Shown here piece after piece: positions 38,064 through 48,102 of a stretch of 64,000 nucleotides of DNA (its first letter is position 1; each line of letters opens with the position of its first letter). The notes below the pieces were generated by a model, which saw only the letters and a program-made list of their open reading frames with translations, had not been told where the DNA came from and did no database searches. This stretch comes from Moritella sp. JT01. Lineage in GTDB: Bacteria > Pseudomonadota > Gammaproteobacteria > Enterobacterales > Moritellaceae. Where the stretch lies: NCBI RefSeq assembly GCF_001574435.1, contig NZ_LOCN01000007.1, positions 349,186-413,185 of the forward strand, given 5' to 3'. A program made the translations under genes and the position numbers.

Positions 38064-38330
38064 ATGACAGACCTACGCGTTAAATTCGAAGCAACAGTAG
38101 ACCAAGTTCAAAATGGCACAGCAAAGAAAAAACCTTCTCAAGAATTAAAGTTAGAATTTTACTCATTATTTAAGCAAGCAACGGAAGGTGATGTCGCAAC
38201 AAAGAAACCATCTATTTTTGATATGGTTGCTTTCGCGAAATGGACTGCATGGGATAAGTTACGCGGTTTATCGACAGAGCAAGCAATGGAAAAATACATT
38301 GCTCGCGTAGAAGAAGAATACGCAGCTTAA
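38064..38330 (+). CDS. Acyl-CoA-binding protein
   Basis: 88 residues of the ACBP four-helix fold, a family common in eukaryotes and scattered in marine bacteria. Conserved positions include LKLEFYSLFKQATEGDV (the loop that contacts acyl-CoA), KPSIFDMVAFAKWTAWDKLRG and the tyrosine of the last helix. It binds long-chain acyl-CoA in the cytoplasm and could feed acyl transfer or desaturation. A good ribosome site AAAGGAAT precedes the ATG and a perfect terminator follows, so it is a single-gene unit. Confidence 0.93.
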   Translation: MTDLRVKFEATVDQVQNGTAKKKPSQELKLEFYSLFKQATEGDVATKKPSIFDMVAFAKWTAWDKLRGLSTEQAMEKYIARVEEEYAA

Positions 38331-38351
38331 TTGATAAAGAAAATAACATTT

Positions 38352-38385
38352 TGTCAGTAAATAAGCTTATTTACTGACAGTTTTT
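38352..38385 (+). terminator. Terminator of the acyl-CoA-binding protein gene
   Basis: A perfect 28-base palindrome (TGTCAGTAAATAAG and its complement, 38352-38379) is followed by G and five T. Confidence 0.9.
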
Positions 38386-38833
38386 AGAGTAGCTCATCTA
38401 TTCATTAAGAAATAGACTTCAAATATCTGACCTATTATTTATTAATGAAGCGCTTCACTACTTTCTTTTGGCTAAAAAACCACTGTCTACTAGCACACTT
38501 ACTCATCATCACGCCTTAAATTTATCTTATAAATGTCTACTTTCTGCTAAAAATCAATCCAACTACACCTATAACCAATATCAATCATAGATCTTTTATA
38601 TCAAAAGCTTATGAATTACATTATGTGGTTTTAAACACAGCTACGTTAGCAATAACCAATAACTACAGTTCTAAATTTACTGCAAAACCAGATCGAAATA
38701 TAAACTGGGTGTAATATGAACGTATATTGCACGAAATAAGCGTTACAACGCCTAAAAAGGCATCAAATAGGCCTTGAGAATAATGATTTTGTTAATGAAA
38801 ACAACAATTTCATAAAAATAACGAGCGGGTGTA
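38386..38833. other. 448-base intergenic stretch, no gene seen
   Basis: AT-rich sequence between the ACBP terminator and the cold-shock promoter. I found no credible ORF, repeat or RNA structure in it. Confidence 0.5.
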
Positions 38834-38861
38834 TTGCTATGAGCCTTTAACCATGTATAAT
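38834..38861 (+). promoter_or_regulatory. Sigma-70 promoter of the cold-shock gene
   Basis: TTGCTA (38834-38839), 16-base spacer, TATAAT (38856-38861). Transcription would begin near 38868 and leave a leader of about 144 bases, similar in length to E. coli cspA leaders that act as RNA thermosensors. I did not find the E. coli cold-box sequence in it. Confidence 0.6.
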
Positions 38862-39011
38862 TCGTCTTAAGAAATTAGGCTAGTTTATATCGGTAGAATA
38901 AGCTTTAGTTAATACTCGTATTGATTATTGTGTTTTGTATTGTTTATATAAGTTACACCCTGGTTTTTTAACAATTTTTTTAATAACGTATATATATACA
39001 GGGTTTTTAAT

Positions 39012-39221
39012 ATGTCTAATACAGTAATCGGTAAAGTAAAATTCTTCAACGAAGCTAAAGGTTTCGGTTTCATCGAGCAAGAAAATGGCCCAGATGTATT
39101 CGTACATTTCAGCTCTATCTTAGTTGATGGCTTTAAAGTACTTACTGACGGTCAAAAAGTTGAGTTCACTGTAGGCCAAGGCCAAAAAGGTCCTCAAGCT
39201 GAGAACGTTAAACCTCTTTAA
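39012..39221 (+). CDS. Cold-shock protein, CspA family
   Basis: 69 residues. RNP1 is KGFGFIEQ (about 16-23) and RNP2 is VFVHFS (about 31-36), the RNA-binding surfaces of the single cold-shock domain. It probably acts as an RNA chaperone. The long leader and a strong terminator make it an independent unit. Whether it is cold-induced or constitutive cannot be told from the coding sequence. Confidence 0.95.
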   Translation: MSNTVIGKVKFFNEAKGFGFIEQENGPDVFVHFSSILVDGFKVLTDGQKVEFTVGQGQKGPQAENVKPL

Positions 39222-39252
39222 TAGTTTACTATTAATCGGTTAAACAGTTATC

Positions 39253-39281
39253 AAAAAAGGTGAACTTAGTTCACCTTTTTT
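39253..39281 (+). terminator. Terminator of the cold-shock gene
   Basis: AAAAAAGGTGAAC pairs with GTTCACCTTTTTT around TTA, with T-runs built into the stem. Confidence 0.92.
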
Positions 39282-39328
39282 ATTGTCTAAAATTTATGAC
39301 ATGTAATGTGGAATGAGGTTTAGATACT

Positions 39329-39363
39329 AAAAAAGCCAATGAGGTATCTCATTGGCTTTTTTT
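39329..39363. terminator. Second, bidirectional terminator before can
   Basis: AAAAAAGCCAATGAG and CTCATTGGCTTTTTT form a 15-pair stem with loop GTAT. A-runs and T-runs allow it to end can (minus strand) as well as read-through from the cold-shock gene. Confidence 0.9.
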
Positions 39364-39394
39364 ATAGGTATGACTACGCGCTTAAATATTTGGA

Positions 39395-40018
39395 CTACTT
39401 AGTAATTACTTCCAGTTGCTTCTCTCTCGAACTAATACTCTCAGTTAAGCTTTTCAATACACCATTACTAATATTAAAAATCCAACCATGAATCGTTAAT
39501 TCTTCACCCTTGCGCCAAGCTCGCTTCACAATGGTGGTATTACAGACATTTCTAACCTGCTCTACAACGTTTAATTCACACATGCGATCAATTTTATCTT
39601 CTTCACTAACGTTTTTTAAATCATCCATGTGAAAGCGTTCTACATCTTTTATGTGACGCAGCCAATTATCAATTAAACCATGCTGCTCATCACCCATAGC
39701 TGCCTTAACGCCACCACAACCATAATGGCCACAGACAATAATATGCTTAACTTTAAGCACCTCAACCGCGTACTGGATCACTGATAAACAATTTAAGTCG
39801 GTGTGCACAACAATATTAGCAATGTTACGATGCACGAAAACTTCCCCCGGAGGCAGGGCCATGATCTGGTTTGCTGGTACGCGACTATCGGAGCAGCCGA
39901 TCCAGAGATAGTCAGGTGATTGCTGCTTAGAAAGTTGTTCAAAAAAGTCAGGGAACTGTTCATTAATCTGTTCTGACCATGCGCGATTACGTTCAAATAT
40001 CGATTTAATAGTACTCAA
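39395..40018 (-). CDS. can: Beta-class carbonic anhydrase
   Basis: 207 residues. The zinc ligands are visible in CSDSRVPANQI (about 42) and HYGCGGVKAAM (about 98-108): Cys, Asp, His, Cys. It begins MSTIKSIFERNRAWSEQI like E. coli Can (CynT2). It interconverts CO2 and bicarbonate for biosynthetic carboxylations. It is transcribed toward the shared terminator and seems a single gene. Confidence 0.95.
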   Translation of the reverse strand: MSTIKSIFERNRAWSEQINEQFPDFFEQLSKQQSPDYLWIGCSDSRVPANQIMALPPGEVFVHRNIANIVVHTDLNCLSVIQYAVEVLKVKHIIVCGHYGCGGVKAAMGDEQHGLIDNWLRHIKDVERFHMDDLKNVSEEDKIDRMCELNVVEQVRNVCNTTIVKRAWRKGEELTIHGWIFNISNGVLKSLTESISSREKQLEVITK

Positions 40019-40171
40019 GACTACGCTCTCTGATTAAATAACTACATTTTGAATCCTTAAATTAGCTTGTTTAATCAATATATTCAACTGATAAATAAGT
40101 AATCTTCGAATATAAGCCACTGGACTTATGAGTGTAAAAATTAAAAAAAACACTGTACAAGCCAGCTATAG

Positions 40172-40197
40172 AAAAGCACCCAATCAAGGGTGCTTTT
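40172..40197. terminator. Terminator downstream of nhaA
   Basis: AAAAGCACCC/GGGTGCTTTT with a six-base loop. It follows the nhaA stop on the minus strand and has a T-run on both sides. Confidence 0.85.
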
Positions 40198-40224
40198 TTA
40201 TTAAATTACAAGGTGAACGCTACG

Positions 40225-41418
40225 TTATTTAGCGACGTCCCCTTGCTTGGATAGACATGATCTCAACATGAAGAAACCAACAATACCAGACAGTAATGAA
40301 CCTAAGATAATACCAAGGCGCTCATCAAATAATGGGTTTGTACCTGTATCTTCAAAGGCTAATGAGCCAATAAATAAACTCATGGTGAAACCAACACCAC
40401 ATAGAATGGCAGTACTATATAAAGAACACCAATCCATACCTTTTGGCATTTTTGCAATCTTACATTTAATCGCTAACCAACATAAACCAAAGATACCAAC
40501 TTGCTTACCAATAAATAAACCTAACGCAATACCCATAGGCACTGGGTGTAAGATTTGATCTAGACCAACACCCGATAAATTAATACCGGCATTCGCAAAT
40601 GCAAAGACAGGTAAGATAACGAATGCAACAATAAAGTGTAGTCCATGCTCCATCGTCTTCAGTGGTGAATGCGATTTATCTTTTGACTGCATCGGAATAA
40701 ACAGTGCAAGAATAACACCCGCCAATGTTGCGTGAATACCAGATTTCAACATTGCCACCCACATCACAATACCAACGATGATATACAATGCTTTCGAATC
40801 AACGTTGCGTTTATTGAAATAGGCCAACACAGGAATACATAATGCCGAAATAATAAGTGCAGGAATAGACAGGCTCGATGTATAGAAGAAGGCAATAATT
40901 AAAATTGCACCAATATCATCAAAAATAGCGAGCGATGTTAAGAATATTTTCAAGCTAACAGGCACTCGAGAACCTAATAGACTCAGGATACCTAACGCAA
41001 ATGCAATATCTGTTGCAGCAGGGATAGCCCAACCACTTAACGCAGCAGGATCATCCATATTAAAGTAAACATAAATAAGCGCTGGGAATAACATACCACC
41101 GATAGCACCCACGCCCGGTAGAATAATATTACGAGGATCAGATAACTCCCCTTCTACTAATTCTCTTTTTAGCTCAAGTCCAACTAAAAAGAAGAACACA
41201 GCCATTAAACCATCATTAATCCAAAGTAATAATGGTTTCGCGATCTCTAAACCGCCAAGCTTGATCTCTACTGGAATTTCCAGAAATAATGCATATAAAT
41301 CTTGTGCAGGGCTATTAGCTAAAACCATAGCTAATACAGCTGAGAACATTAAGATAATGCCACCCGCTGATTCTAGTTTAAAGAAACTAGATAAAAATGA
41401 ATCTTGTGTGTTGTTCAT
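40225..41418 (-). CDS. nhaA: Na+/H+ antiporter NhaA
   Basis: 397 residues with about 12 membrane segments. The paired ion-binding aspartates lie in [15 protein letters not shown] (about 165), and the first unwound helix carries [12 protein letters not shown] (about 132). NhaA exports Na+ or Li+ for H+ and suits a marine organism. I looked for an nhaA-I-type riboswitch in the upstream region (41419-41560) and could not recognise one. Confidence 0.95.
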   Translation of the reverse strand: MNNTQDSFLSSFFKLESAGGIILMFSAVLAMVLANSPAQDLYALFLEIPVEIKLGGLEIAKPLLLWINDGLMAVFFFLVGLELKRELVEGELSDPRNIILPGVGAIGGMLFPALIYVYFNMDDPAALSGWAIPAATDIAFALGILSLLGSRVPVSLKIFLTSLAIFDDIGAILIIAFFYTSSLSIPALIISALCIPVLAYFNKRNVDSKALYIIVGIVMWVAMLKSGIHATLAGVILALFIPMQSKDKSHSPLKTMEHGLHFIVAFVILPVFAFANAGINLSGVGLDQILHPVPMGIALGLFIGKQVGIFGLCWLAIKCKIAKMPKGMDWCSLYSTAILCGVGFTMSLFIGSLAFEDTGTNPLFDERLGIILGSLLSGIVGFFMLRSCLSKQGDVAK

Positions 41419-41904
41419 ACTTTTCCTTATACCTACATATTCATCTATAAATGGTCGCTCAATACAACTAGTCCATTACACCAATATAGAATGACGATAT
41501 GTCAGTATTATCAATTTATATAAATTAAAGCATAATTATATTTAATGCTATTAAGACGCTTTACTACTGCTACCGCCTCCGTCTTATCGACATAATATGG
41601 CAAGTAATATGACACATAATAATAAGAAATCACACATATAAATATCAAACACAGTTCTAAAAAATAGCCATAAATGGCTAATAAACAGCGCTAAAACAGT
41701 TATAAAACCTATCAAAAATAAAAAACAACACAGAATGGAAACAAAACCCTTCCCACAAGCCACTTAATTAGCTTTATAAGAAACGATCTAAGTGCAACTC
41801 AAACTAATATCAGCTGAATTTTAAATGGTGCTTTAAAAGCCTTTTAGGATAATTTAATGAAGTATTATATATTTAAGGTAAGTATGAAAAACAAACAAAC
41901 GAAC
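41419..41904. other. 486-base intergenic region upstream of nhaA
   Basis: It contains the nhaA promoter (minus strand) and, at its right edge, the pgl terminator. The rest is AT-rich with no open frame or strong structure. Confidence 0.5.
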
Positions 41905-41940
41905 AAAAAAAGACCTGTTAGTATAAACTAACAGGTCTTT
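41905..41940 (-). terminator. Terminator of the zwf-pgl operon
   Basis: AAAGACCTGTTAG/CTAACAGGTCTTT, a perfect 13-pair stem with a six-base loop, followed on the minus strand by seven T. Confidence 0.92.
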
Positions 41941-41980
41941 TACTTTAAGCTCAGTGAGCTATCGAAATTACTTATAAGGA

Positions 41981-42700
41981 TTAACCGTTAATTAACCTAG
42001 CGGCATCTGCATCTAAAAACCATTCAGTTTTACCCTGGCTGGCTTTTACTTGTGCCGCAGGGTATACAAGTGCGGCATCATCATTATCATGAATTTGCTT
42101 GATCACTTGTGCTTTACCTTCACCCATCACTAAATAGCTAATACGCTTTGCATTTGCTAACAGACGTGCCGTTTTAGAGATACGATACTGTCCTGATTCT
42201 GGGTGCTGCGCAATAATTGCAATATTTTGATCATTATAATCAGTTTGGCCTGGGAATAATGATGCAGTATGTCCATCACCCCCCATGCCAAGCAAGATCC
42301 AATCAAAACAAGGCAGTCCATTATTCGCTGGAATACATGCTTTCATTTCTTGTGCAAAACGAACAACTTCTTGCTCTGGTGCATCTTCACCTAAAATACG
42401 GTGAATATTCTCTGTAGGTAATGCAACTTGAGAAAATAATAACGTTTGAGCTTCACCAAAGTTACTTTCAGCATCATCAGGTGCTACGCAACGTTCGTCA
42501 CCCCACCAGAAGTGCAAGTTACCCCATTCAATACTTGTAGCAAAAGGAGCCTTTGCTAGTACTTTGAATAGAAGTTTTGGTGTACTGCCGCCTGATAACG
42601 AGATATGCACAGGCTTATTTTGTTTACTGTATTCGACGAGCGAATTAGCTAATGACTCAACAACTTGTTGAGGTGTTTCAAAAGTACGATAATCCATCAT
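41981..42700 (-). CDS. pgl: 6-phosphogluconolactonase
   Basis: 239 residues of the SOL/DevB (NagB-like) type. LSGGSTPKLLF (about 39), WGDERCV (about 68) and GMGGDGHTASLFPG (about 142) are the active-site segments. It hydrolyses 6-phosphogluconolactone, the product of zwf. Two ATG codons are adjacent at the start (42700 and 42697). It lies 22 bases after zwf in the same operon. Confidence 0.95.
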   Translation of the reverse strand: MMDYRTFETPQQVVESLANSLVEYSKQNKPVHISLSGGSTPKLLFKVLAKAPFATSIEWGNLHFWWGDERCVAPDDAESNFGEAQTLLFSQVALPTENIHRILGEDAPEQEVVRFAQEMKACIPANNGLPCFDWILLGMGGDGHTASLFPGQTDYNDQNIAIIAQHPESGQYRISKTARLLANAKRISYLVMGEGKAQVIKQIHDNDDAALVYPAAQVKASQGKTEWFLDADAARLING

Positions 42701-42722
42701 AGTTCCACTTCTAAAGTTTAAA

Positions 42723-44204
42723 TTAATTAATCACTTCTTCGCTAGAAAAGCGCCACTCACGGCCATCTTTCTCTAACATTTCATCTGCTCGGTTCGGACC
42801 CCAAGTACCACACTTATAACCAAATAAAGATTTCACTTCTTTTTTGTAGTCTAAGATTGGTTGCACGTATTCCCAGCATGCTTTAACTGCATCGGAACGA
42901 GCAAATAAAGTCGCATCGCCTTTCATACAATCCAGTAGCAAACGCTCATAAGCCGTTAATAAATTATTTTCTTCCAGGCTGTTATAATTAAAGCTCATCG
43001 ATACCTGTTGCGCAGTAAAACCTGCACCCGGTTTTTTCAAACCGAAATCCATTTGAATCGATTCATTTGGTTGAATACGTAAGATCAACTTATTCTCTGG
43101 GGCATTTTGACCAAACACTGGATGTGGGGTTTTCTTAAAGTGAACAACAATTTCAGTTAGACGTTCTGGCATACGTTTACCGGTACGTACATAGAAAGGC
43201 ACACCGTTCCAACGCCAGTTATCAATCATCATCTTCATGCCTACATACGTAGGTGTGCGAGAATCTTCATCAACGTCATTTTCACTACGGTAACCTGGCA
43301 ATTCTTCGCCATTTACAACACTCTTTGTGTACTGCCCTAATACGAGGTTATCACGTAAGTCTTGTTCTTCAAGGGGACGTAAGCTTTGGATCACTTTAAC
43401 TACTTCGTTACGCATTGCATCGGCGTTAATGACCGCAGGAGGTTCCATCGCAACAAGTGCTAACACTTGCAACAAGTGGTTTTGCAGCATGTCTCGAACC
43501 GCGCCAGAATGATCATAATAGCCACCTCGCTCTTCAACACCTAAACTCTCTGCTGCAGTAATTTCCACATAATCAATAAAACTACGGTTCCACAGTGGTT
43601 CAAATAAACCATTTGAAAAGCGGAATACTAATAGATTCTGTACTGTTTCTTTACCTAGATAATGATCAATACGGTAAACCTGACGTTCACGGAAACAAGT
43701 ATGTAGATGTTCATCTAACTCGTTTGCTGACTTAAGATCATAACCAAACGGCTTCTCAACGATTAATCGTTTCCAACCGTTACGGTCTTTATTCAATTTA
43801 TGTTGAGCTAAATTAGATGAAATTGATGCGTATAGGCTTGGTGGCGTAGCCATGTAATAAATAGCATTACCAACCGTATTATGCGTCTCAGATAATGTTT
43901 CTAAGCGTTCTTTAAAGGCTATATAGCTATTAGCATCTGTCATATCCATCGATATATAATACAAATGTTGACAGAAATCTTCAGCTTGCTGCTGAGAGAC
44001 GCCTTCACTTTTGATTAAATCATTAGTTACTTTTTCACGAAATGAATCATCCGTGAATGCTGTTTTACTCGCACCCAAAATAGAAAAATCTTCAGGTAAC
44101 AGTTCATTGACATAAAGGTGATAAAGCGCGGGAAGTAACTTTCGTTTTGTTAAATCACCCGAAGCACCAAAAATGACGATACTGTTATTCTCAGGTTTTA
44201 CCAT
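42723..44204 (-). CDS. zwf: Glucose-6-phosphate 1-dehydrogenase
   Basis: 493 residues. [17 protein letters not shown] near the N-terminus binds NADP, and RIDHYLGKE (about 178) carries the catalytic His region. Its partner pgl follows immediately; edd/eda or gnd are not in this window, so the downstream route is not shown here. AGGAAAT precedes ATG 44204. The 298 bases upstream (44205-44502) hold its promoter and nothing else I can name. Confidence 0.96.
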   Translation of the reverse strand: MVKPENNSIVIFGASGDLTKRKLLPALYHLYVNELLPEDFSILGASKTAFTDDSFREKVTNDLIKSEGVSQQQAEDFCQHLYYISMDMTDANSYIAFKERLETLSETHNTVGNAIYYMATPPSLYASISSNLAQHKLNKDRNGWKRLIVEKPFGYDLKSANELDEHLHTCFRERQVYRIDHYLGKETVQNLLVFRFSNGLFEPLWNRSFIDYVEITAAESLGVEERGGYYDHSGAVRDMLQNHLLQVLALVAMEPPAVINADAMRNEVVKVIQSLRPLEEQDLRDNLVLGQYTKSVVNGEELPGYRSENDVDEDSRTPTYVGMKMMIDNWRWNGVPFYVRTGKRMPERLTEIVVHFKKTPHPVFGQNAPENKLILRIQPNESIQMDFGLKKPGAGFTAQQVSMSFNYNSLEENNLLTAYERLLLDCMKGDATLFARSDAVKACWEYVQPILDYKKEVKSLFGYKCGTWGPNRADEMLEKDGREWRFSSEEVIN

Positions 44205-44502
44205 GGTTTTATTTCCTAAAGATTTTATCGAAAAGATTAGAATATATCGCTCTAGCTAGTTTGCATTGCGCGTAGATAACAGACTAGGGCGCGGCATTAT
44301 CACTCAAAATGACGAAAAACTAAAATGGTTTCAGCAATATATTATATAAATACCTAATAATGAGTATTCAAGTAAAAGTCTATCTCAAATAAAACCCTAA
44401 ATCACTTTCGAATGAAACGAAAAAACGAAAGTTTAGAAAGTCAGGACGCAGCGTTAAATGTTAAACATAGTGCGATTTACCTACGTTACAAACAAGGGTT
44501 CA

Positions 44503-45009
44503 CTATTCTTGGCATTCTCCGACAAGTTTAATGTCTACAGATGTGATAATGTCTTCGTTATACCTCGCCCTATAAGATAACGTGCAATCTGTCGATTCAA
44601 GTTTATTCATCTTGACCCAAGAATAACTTTTATTTTCATTTTTACAGGTATAACTGGCATCGATAGAGTCCACTTCAATGCCTTCGACAAGGGGGCGTGT
44701 CGTTAAACCTAAAATATGGCATATTTCTGTTGGATAGAGTAATTGACCTGACACCTGATAGCTTTTATGGGTATCGTATTGAACAAAGGTTAGTCCATTT
44801 GGAAGCGTTTGTTTTCGCGAATCAATATTTGAGGCTGTTTTTAAATTATCGACCGCATTATTCAACTTGCCACGCATATCATTAAGCACTGCAATCTTAG
44901 CTTCTCGGTGTGTCTTTGTATATTCAGGTATGGCGAACATAGCGAGGATAGAAAGAATTACAATCACAAACGTTAATTCAATCAATGAAAAGCCCATTTT
45001 ATCTTTCAT
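44503..45009 (-). CDS. Lone type IV prepilin-like protein
   Basis: 168 residues. The class III signal MKDKMG|FSLIE, with cleavage after Gly6 and Glu at mature position 5, is followed by a 20-residue hydrophobic helix (to about AIPEY). The rest is a globular head with four cysteines (EICH, YTCK, TDCT, GECQ), enough for two disulfides. No pilus assembly, secretion or other pilin gene is adjacent. It could be a minor pilin or a pseudopilin that depends on machinery elsewhere, or a DNA-uptake or adhesion subunit. I cannot assign the system. Confidence 0.85.
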   Translation of the reverse strand: MKDKMGFSLIELTFVIVILSILAMFAIPEYTKTHREAKIAVLNDMRGKLNNAVDNLKTASNIDSRKQTLPNGLTFVQYDTHKSYQVSGQLLYPTEICHILGLTTRPLVEGIEVDSIDASYTCKNENKSYSWVKMNKLESTDCTLSYRARYNEDIITSVDIKLVGECQE

Positions 45010-45196
45010 TTTTATGTAAAACCTTAATTAATATCAGTTAACAGGGCAATATTAACATACATGAAAATGATAAGGGTGTATAAATCAAACTAATTAATCC
45101 ATCATTTTAATATATGTTACATGAGTATTTGATACTATAACTAAATCGAGATATCTTACGTTATTGACCTTAAACATTTGATGCTGGAACCTATTC

Positions 45197-45862
45197 ATGA
45201 GCGCTAACCGCCCTGCTGTTTTCTATTCATTCCGACGTTGCCCATATGCAATGAGAGCACGACTAGCTATTCGTTATAGCCAAGTTGAAGTAGAGCTAAG
45301 AGAAGTGGTTTTAAAAGATAAACCAACAAGCTTGTTAGCTTATTCTCCAAAAGGAACAGTGCCTGTTCTTGTCACCAACGACAAACAGATTATTGATGAA
45401 AGTCGCGATATTATGCAGTGGGCGCTATCACAAAACGACAGTAATAATTGGCTTCGTAAGAATCTGCCCCAATTACAAAAGCAGATCACCTCACTGATCG
45501 ATGAAAACGATAACGAATTTAAAGCAATTTTAGACAAATATAAATACGCGGATCGCCATCCAGAATATACTGAAGCAGTGTATCGCGAACAAGGCTGCCA
45601 TTTCCTGAATCAATTAGAGCTCCTGCTAACATTGCACAGTAACCTTATTGACGAAGAAATTAGCCTGGCTGACATTGCCATTTTTCCTTTCATCCGCCAA
45701 TTCGCAAGTGTGGACAAAGATTGGTTTTCACAGTCCCCCTACCCTAAATTACGCACATGGTTAACACGACACACAAGCTCACCTCTGTTTACTGATATTA
45801 TGTACAAATATCCACAATGGTCAGCTGGCGATAAAGCCGTGTATTTTGCATCAGCAAGTTAG
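45197..45862 (+). CDS. Glutathione S-transferase family protein
   Basis: 221 residues. An N-terminal thioredoxin-like domain has CPYAMRARLAI (Cys at about residue 14) and the cis-proline segment KGTVPVL followed by DESRDIMQW, and a helical C-terminal domain from about 90 includes LADIAIFPFIRQF. The CPYA motif resembles the glutaredoxin-2/omega-like group and may act by thiol transfer. The gene stands alone, convergent to udp. Confidence 0.9.
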   Translation: MSANRPAVFYSFRRCPYAMRARLAIRYSQVEVELREVVLKDKPTSLLAYSPKGTVPVLVTNDKQIIDESRDIMQWALSQNDSNNWLRKNLPQLQKQITSLIDENDNEFKAILDKYKYADRHPEYTEAVYREQGCHFLNQLELLLTLHSNLIDEEISLADIAIFPFIRQFASVDKDWFSQSPYPKLRTWLTRHTSSPLFTDIMYKYPQWSAGDKAVYFASAS

Positions 45863-45868
45863 ACCTAC

Positions 45869-45902
45869 AAAAAAGCCAGAGCTACCTAAGTAGTCTGGCT
45901 CT
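45869..45902 (-). terminator. Terminator of udp
   Basis: AGCCAGA...TCTGGCT with an inner CTAC/GTAG pairing, followed on the minus strand by six T. Confidence 0.85.
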
Positions 45903-45921
45903 AAAATTATAATCAATGCGA

Positions 45922-46692
45922 CTATGATACAGCTAGCATACGGCGTGCAGCATCAACTACAACTTTAATTGATGATGTTTCTACCGCTTTCATCGCAGCC
46001 TGATCCGGGATCTCTTTTTGAGTACGGTTAATGATAACACCAGCAACACAACCTGCTCTTAAACCTTGACTTGCACACATAGTAAAAAGCGTTGCCGATT
46101 CCATTTCAAAGTTCAGAACACCCATTTCTTGCCACTCTTGCATTGAACCTTGGAAACGACGAGTAACACGACCCGAGAATGTGTCATAGCGTTCTTGGCC
46201 TGGATAGAAAGTATCACTTGATGCGGTTACGCCCATGTGCACTTTAATGCCTTCTGCATCAACAGCAGCTTTCATTTCTGTTGCAACAGCAAAGTCAGCA
46301 ACAGCAGGATATTCCATTGGCGCAAAGTGTGAACTTGCACCATCAAGGCGTACTGATGCAGTCGTCACAATCATATCACCAACATTAATGTGTTCTTGAA
46401 TTGCGCCAGTAGTACCCACTCGTAAGAATGTAGTAACGCCTAACTGAGCAAGCTCTTCAACGGCGATCGATGTAGAAGGACCGCCAATACCAGTCGAACA
46501 TACGACAACTTTCTTACCTTCTAGCTCTGCTAAATAAACAGTGTATTCACGATGACTTGCTAAAAATTGTGGGTTTTCCATTTGCAGTGCGATCTTTTCG
46601 ACACGAGCTGGATCACCTGGAATGATTGCCAATTCAGCACCTTTTAAATCTAATTTGTTGATACCAAGGTGAAAAACATTTGCAGTAGTCAT
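45922..46692 (-). CDS. udp: Uridine phosphorylase
   Basis: 256 residues from ATG 46692 ([13 protein letters not shown]), with AAGGA upstream; the frame open to 46722 is not needed. Phosphate-site [13 protein letters not shown] (about 24), CSTGIGGPS (about 68), RVGTTGAIQ (about 92) and the nucleoside-binding FEMESATLF (about 192) are conserved. It splits uridine to uracil and ribose 1-phosphate. A CRP site is centred about 115 bases upstream of the start, matching the known cAMP-CRP control of udp in E. coli. Confidence 0.95.
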   Translation of the reverse strand: MTTANVFHLGINKLDLKGAELAIIPGDPARVEKIALQMENPQFLASHREYTVYLAELEGKKVVVCSTGIGGPSTSIAVEELAQLGVTTFLRVGTTGAIQEHINVGDMIVTTASVRLDGASSHFAPMEYPAVADFAVATEMKAAVDAEGIKVHMGVTASSDTFYPGQERYDTFSGRVTRRFQGSMQEWQEMGVLNFEMESATLFTMCASQGLRAGCVAGVIINRTQKEIPDQAAMKAVETSSIKVVVDAARRMLAVS

Positions 46693-46788
46693 AACATATT
46701 CCTTAAAACCGGAGAAAACCATTATAATAAAAATGATATAACGATATTAAAATAACGGTAAAAATAAGACGTAATCATAATGCAGCGA

Positions 46789-46854
46789 GAGCACCCATAA
46801 AGTGATAATTGTCACATGTTTAATACATATAATAGTTATGCTTAATGGGTGCTC
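46789..46854. repeat. Inverted repeat enclosing the CRP site
   Basis: GAGCACCCAT (46789-46798) and ATGGGTGCTC (46845-46854) are perfect inverted copies, 46 bases apart, with the CRP site and an ATATAATAG stretch between them. Confidence 0.8.
46801..46816 (-). promoter_or_regulatory. CRP binding site for udp
   Basis: On the minus strand TGTGACAATTATCACT matches TGTGA-N6-TCACA at nine of ten positions. Confidence 0.75.
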
Positions 46855-46989
46855 GATTTATAAACAACACACTGGTTAGCTTCAAGTGAAAGCAACAAAA
46901 AACCAGAATCACTATGACCAAACTTGCCCCATGCTCCTAAGCTTGTTATAACATAGTTGTTATTTTCTATTTCATGGTATTCCTTACCT

Positions 46990-48018
46990 ATGCTAAAAAT
47001 TGCCACCTTTAATCTTTTTAATTACATTGAACCACCGTTTGCCTGTTATGATTTTGATCGAATCTATGACGAGCAACAATGGCAGAAAAAGCAAAAGTGG
47101 ATACGTGATTATCTTGCCGAACATCAGCCTGATGTCATCGGTTTTCAAGAAGTATTTAGCCCTGATTCTTTAAAAGCATTAATGGCGGAATGTGATTACC
47201 CCTATTTTGAAGTGGTCGATAGCGCCGATATTATCGAAGACTATATTTTTCGCAGCCCTGTAGTCGCTATCGCATCACGCTACCCGATAACAGATATCGC
47301 AGCAGTCATGCCCGAGAGTGATCTTGCCGTCAGTATGGGATTATCATCAGAGTATCAATTTAGCCGTAAACCACTGCGCGCCAGTATTGAATTGCCACAC
47401 CTTGGCACAACGGATTGCTATGTTGTGCATTTTAAATCTAAACGGCCAATGCTAGAAAGTGAAGATAATGAACTGGCGACAACCAAAGCTGTGCTCGATG
47501 CTTTTACCAAACAAATGTGCGGAAGTTGGGGATCATCGATACAACGCGGTTCAGAAGCTGCTTTACTATTTCAACAAATGATCCAACGTCGACTAGCGAC
47601 TAACAATCCAATGATGTTAATGGGTGACTTTAACGACGTATTAGATAATGACCGCGATGGAATATTATCGCACCTAACTATGAATACCTTACGTTTCAAT
47701 TCAGATCCACAAGCACAAGATATTGTTAAACTATTTAGCTTACAAGACAGTTGGCATTTATATCAGCATGCCACAAATGGCTCGGTCGCCAGCTGTACGC
47801 CAGTCCCCCGTCCCGCGACACATTACTTTTACAACAAAGGCTCGGTATTAGATTACATCTTACTGTCGTGTGAGTTTAATGCAGAATATCAGCGAAGCCT
47901 TTATGAAGTCAGCGATTACCACACGTATGATCGCCACCTGATTAACCCTATCTATGAGCGTGATAGCGAAAGTACCGACCATGCAGTTGTACAAATCAAT
48001 TTGCAATTGAGAAATTAA
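46990..48018 (+). CDS. Endonuclease/exonuclease/phosphatase (EEP) family hydrolase
   Basis: 342 residues from ATG 46990 (MLKIATFNLFNY), the canonical EEP start; the frame open to 46957 begins with TTG and no ribosome site. Catalytic segments are IGFQEVF (metal-binding Glu, about 49), MGDFNDVLD (about 216) and STDHAVVQI (about 331), with a YDRHL region before. The family covers DNases, phosphodiesterases and lipid phosphatases; the substrate is unknown. There is no signal peptide, so it should act in the cytoplasm. Confidence 0.88.
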   Translation: MLKIATFNLFNYIEPPFACYDFDRIYDEQQWQKKQKWIRDYLAEHQPDVIGFQEVFSPDSLKALMAECDYPYFEVVDSADIIEDYIFRSPVVAIASRYPITDIAAVMPESDLAVSMGLSSEYQFSRKPLRASIELPHLGTTDCYVVHFKSKRPMLESEDNELATTKAVLDAFTKQMCGSWGSSIQRGSEAALLFQQMIQRRLATNNPMMLMGDFNDVLDNDRDGILSHLTMNTLRFNSDPQAQDIVKLFSLQDSWHLYQHATNGSVASCTPVPRPATHYFYNKGSVLDYILLSCEFNAEYQRSLYEVSDYHTYDRHLINPIYERDSESTDHAVVQINLQLRN

Positions 48019-48068
48019 CACTTACATAAAGCGATTTAATCATTCTGTAATTAAATTACATATTATGC

Positions 48069-48096
48069 TTGCGTTAGCCCAATTCTATCTTATAAT
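48069..48096 (+). promoter_or_regulatory. Sigma-70 promoter of the antiporter leader
   Basis: TTGCGT (48069-48074), 16-base spacer, TATAAT (48091-48096); start expected near 48103, giving a leader of about 197 bases. Confidence 0.65.
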
Positions 48097-48102
48097 GCGC
48101 CA

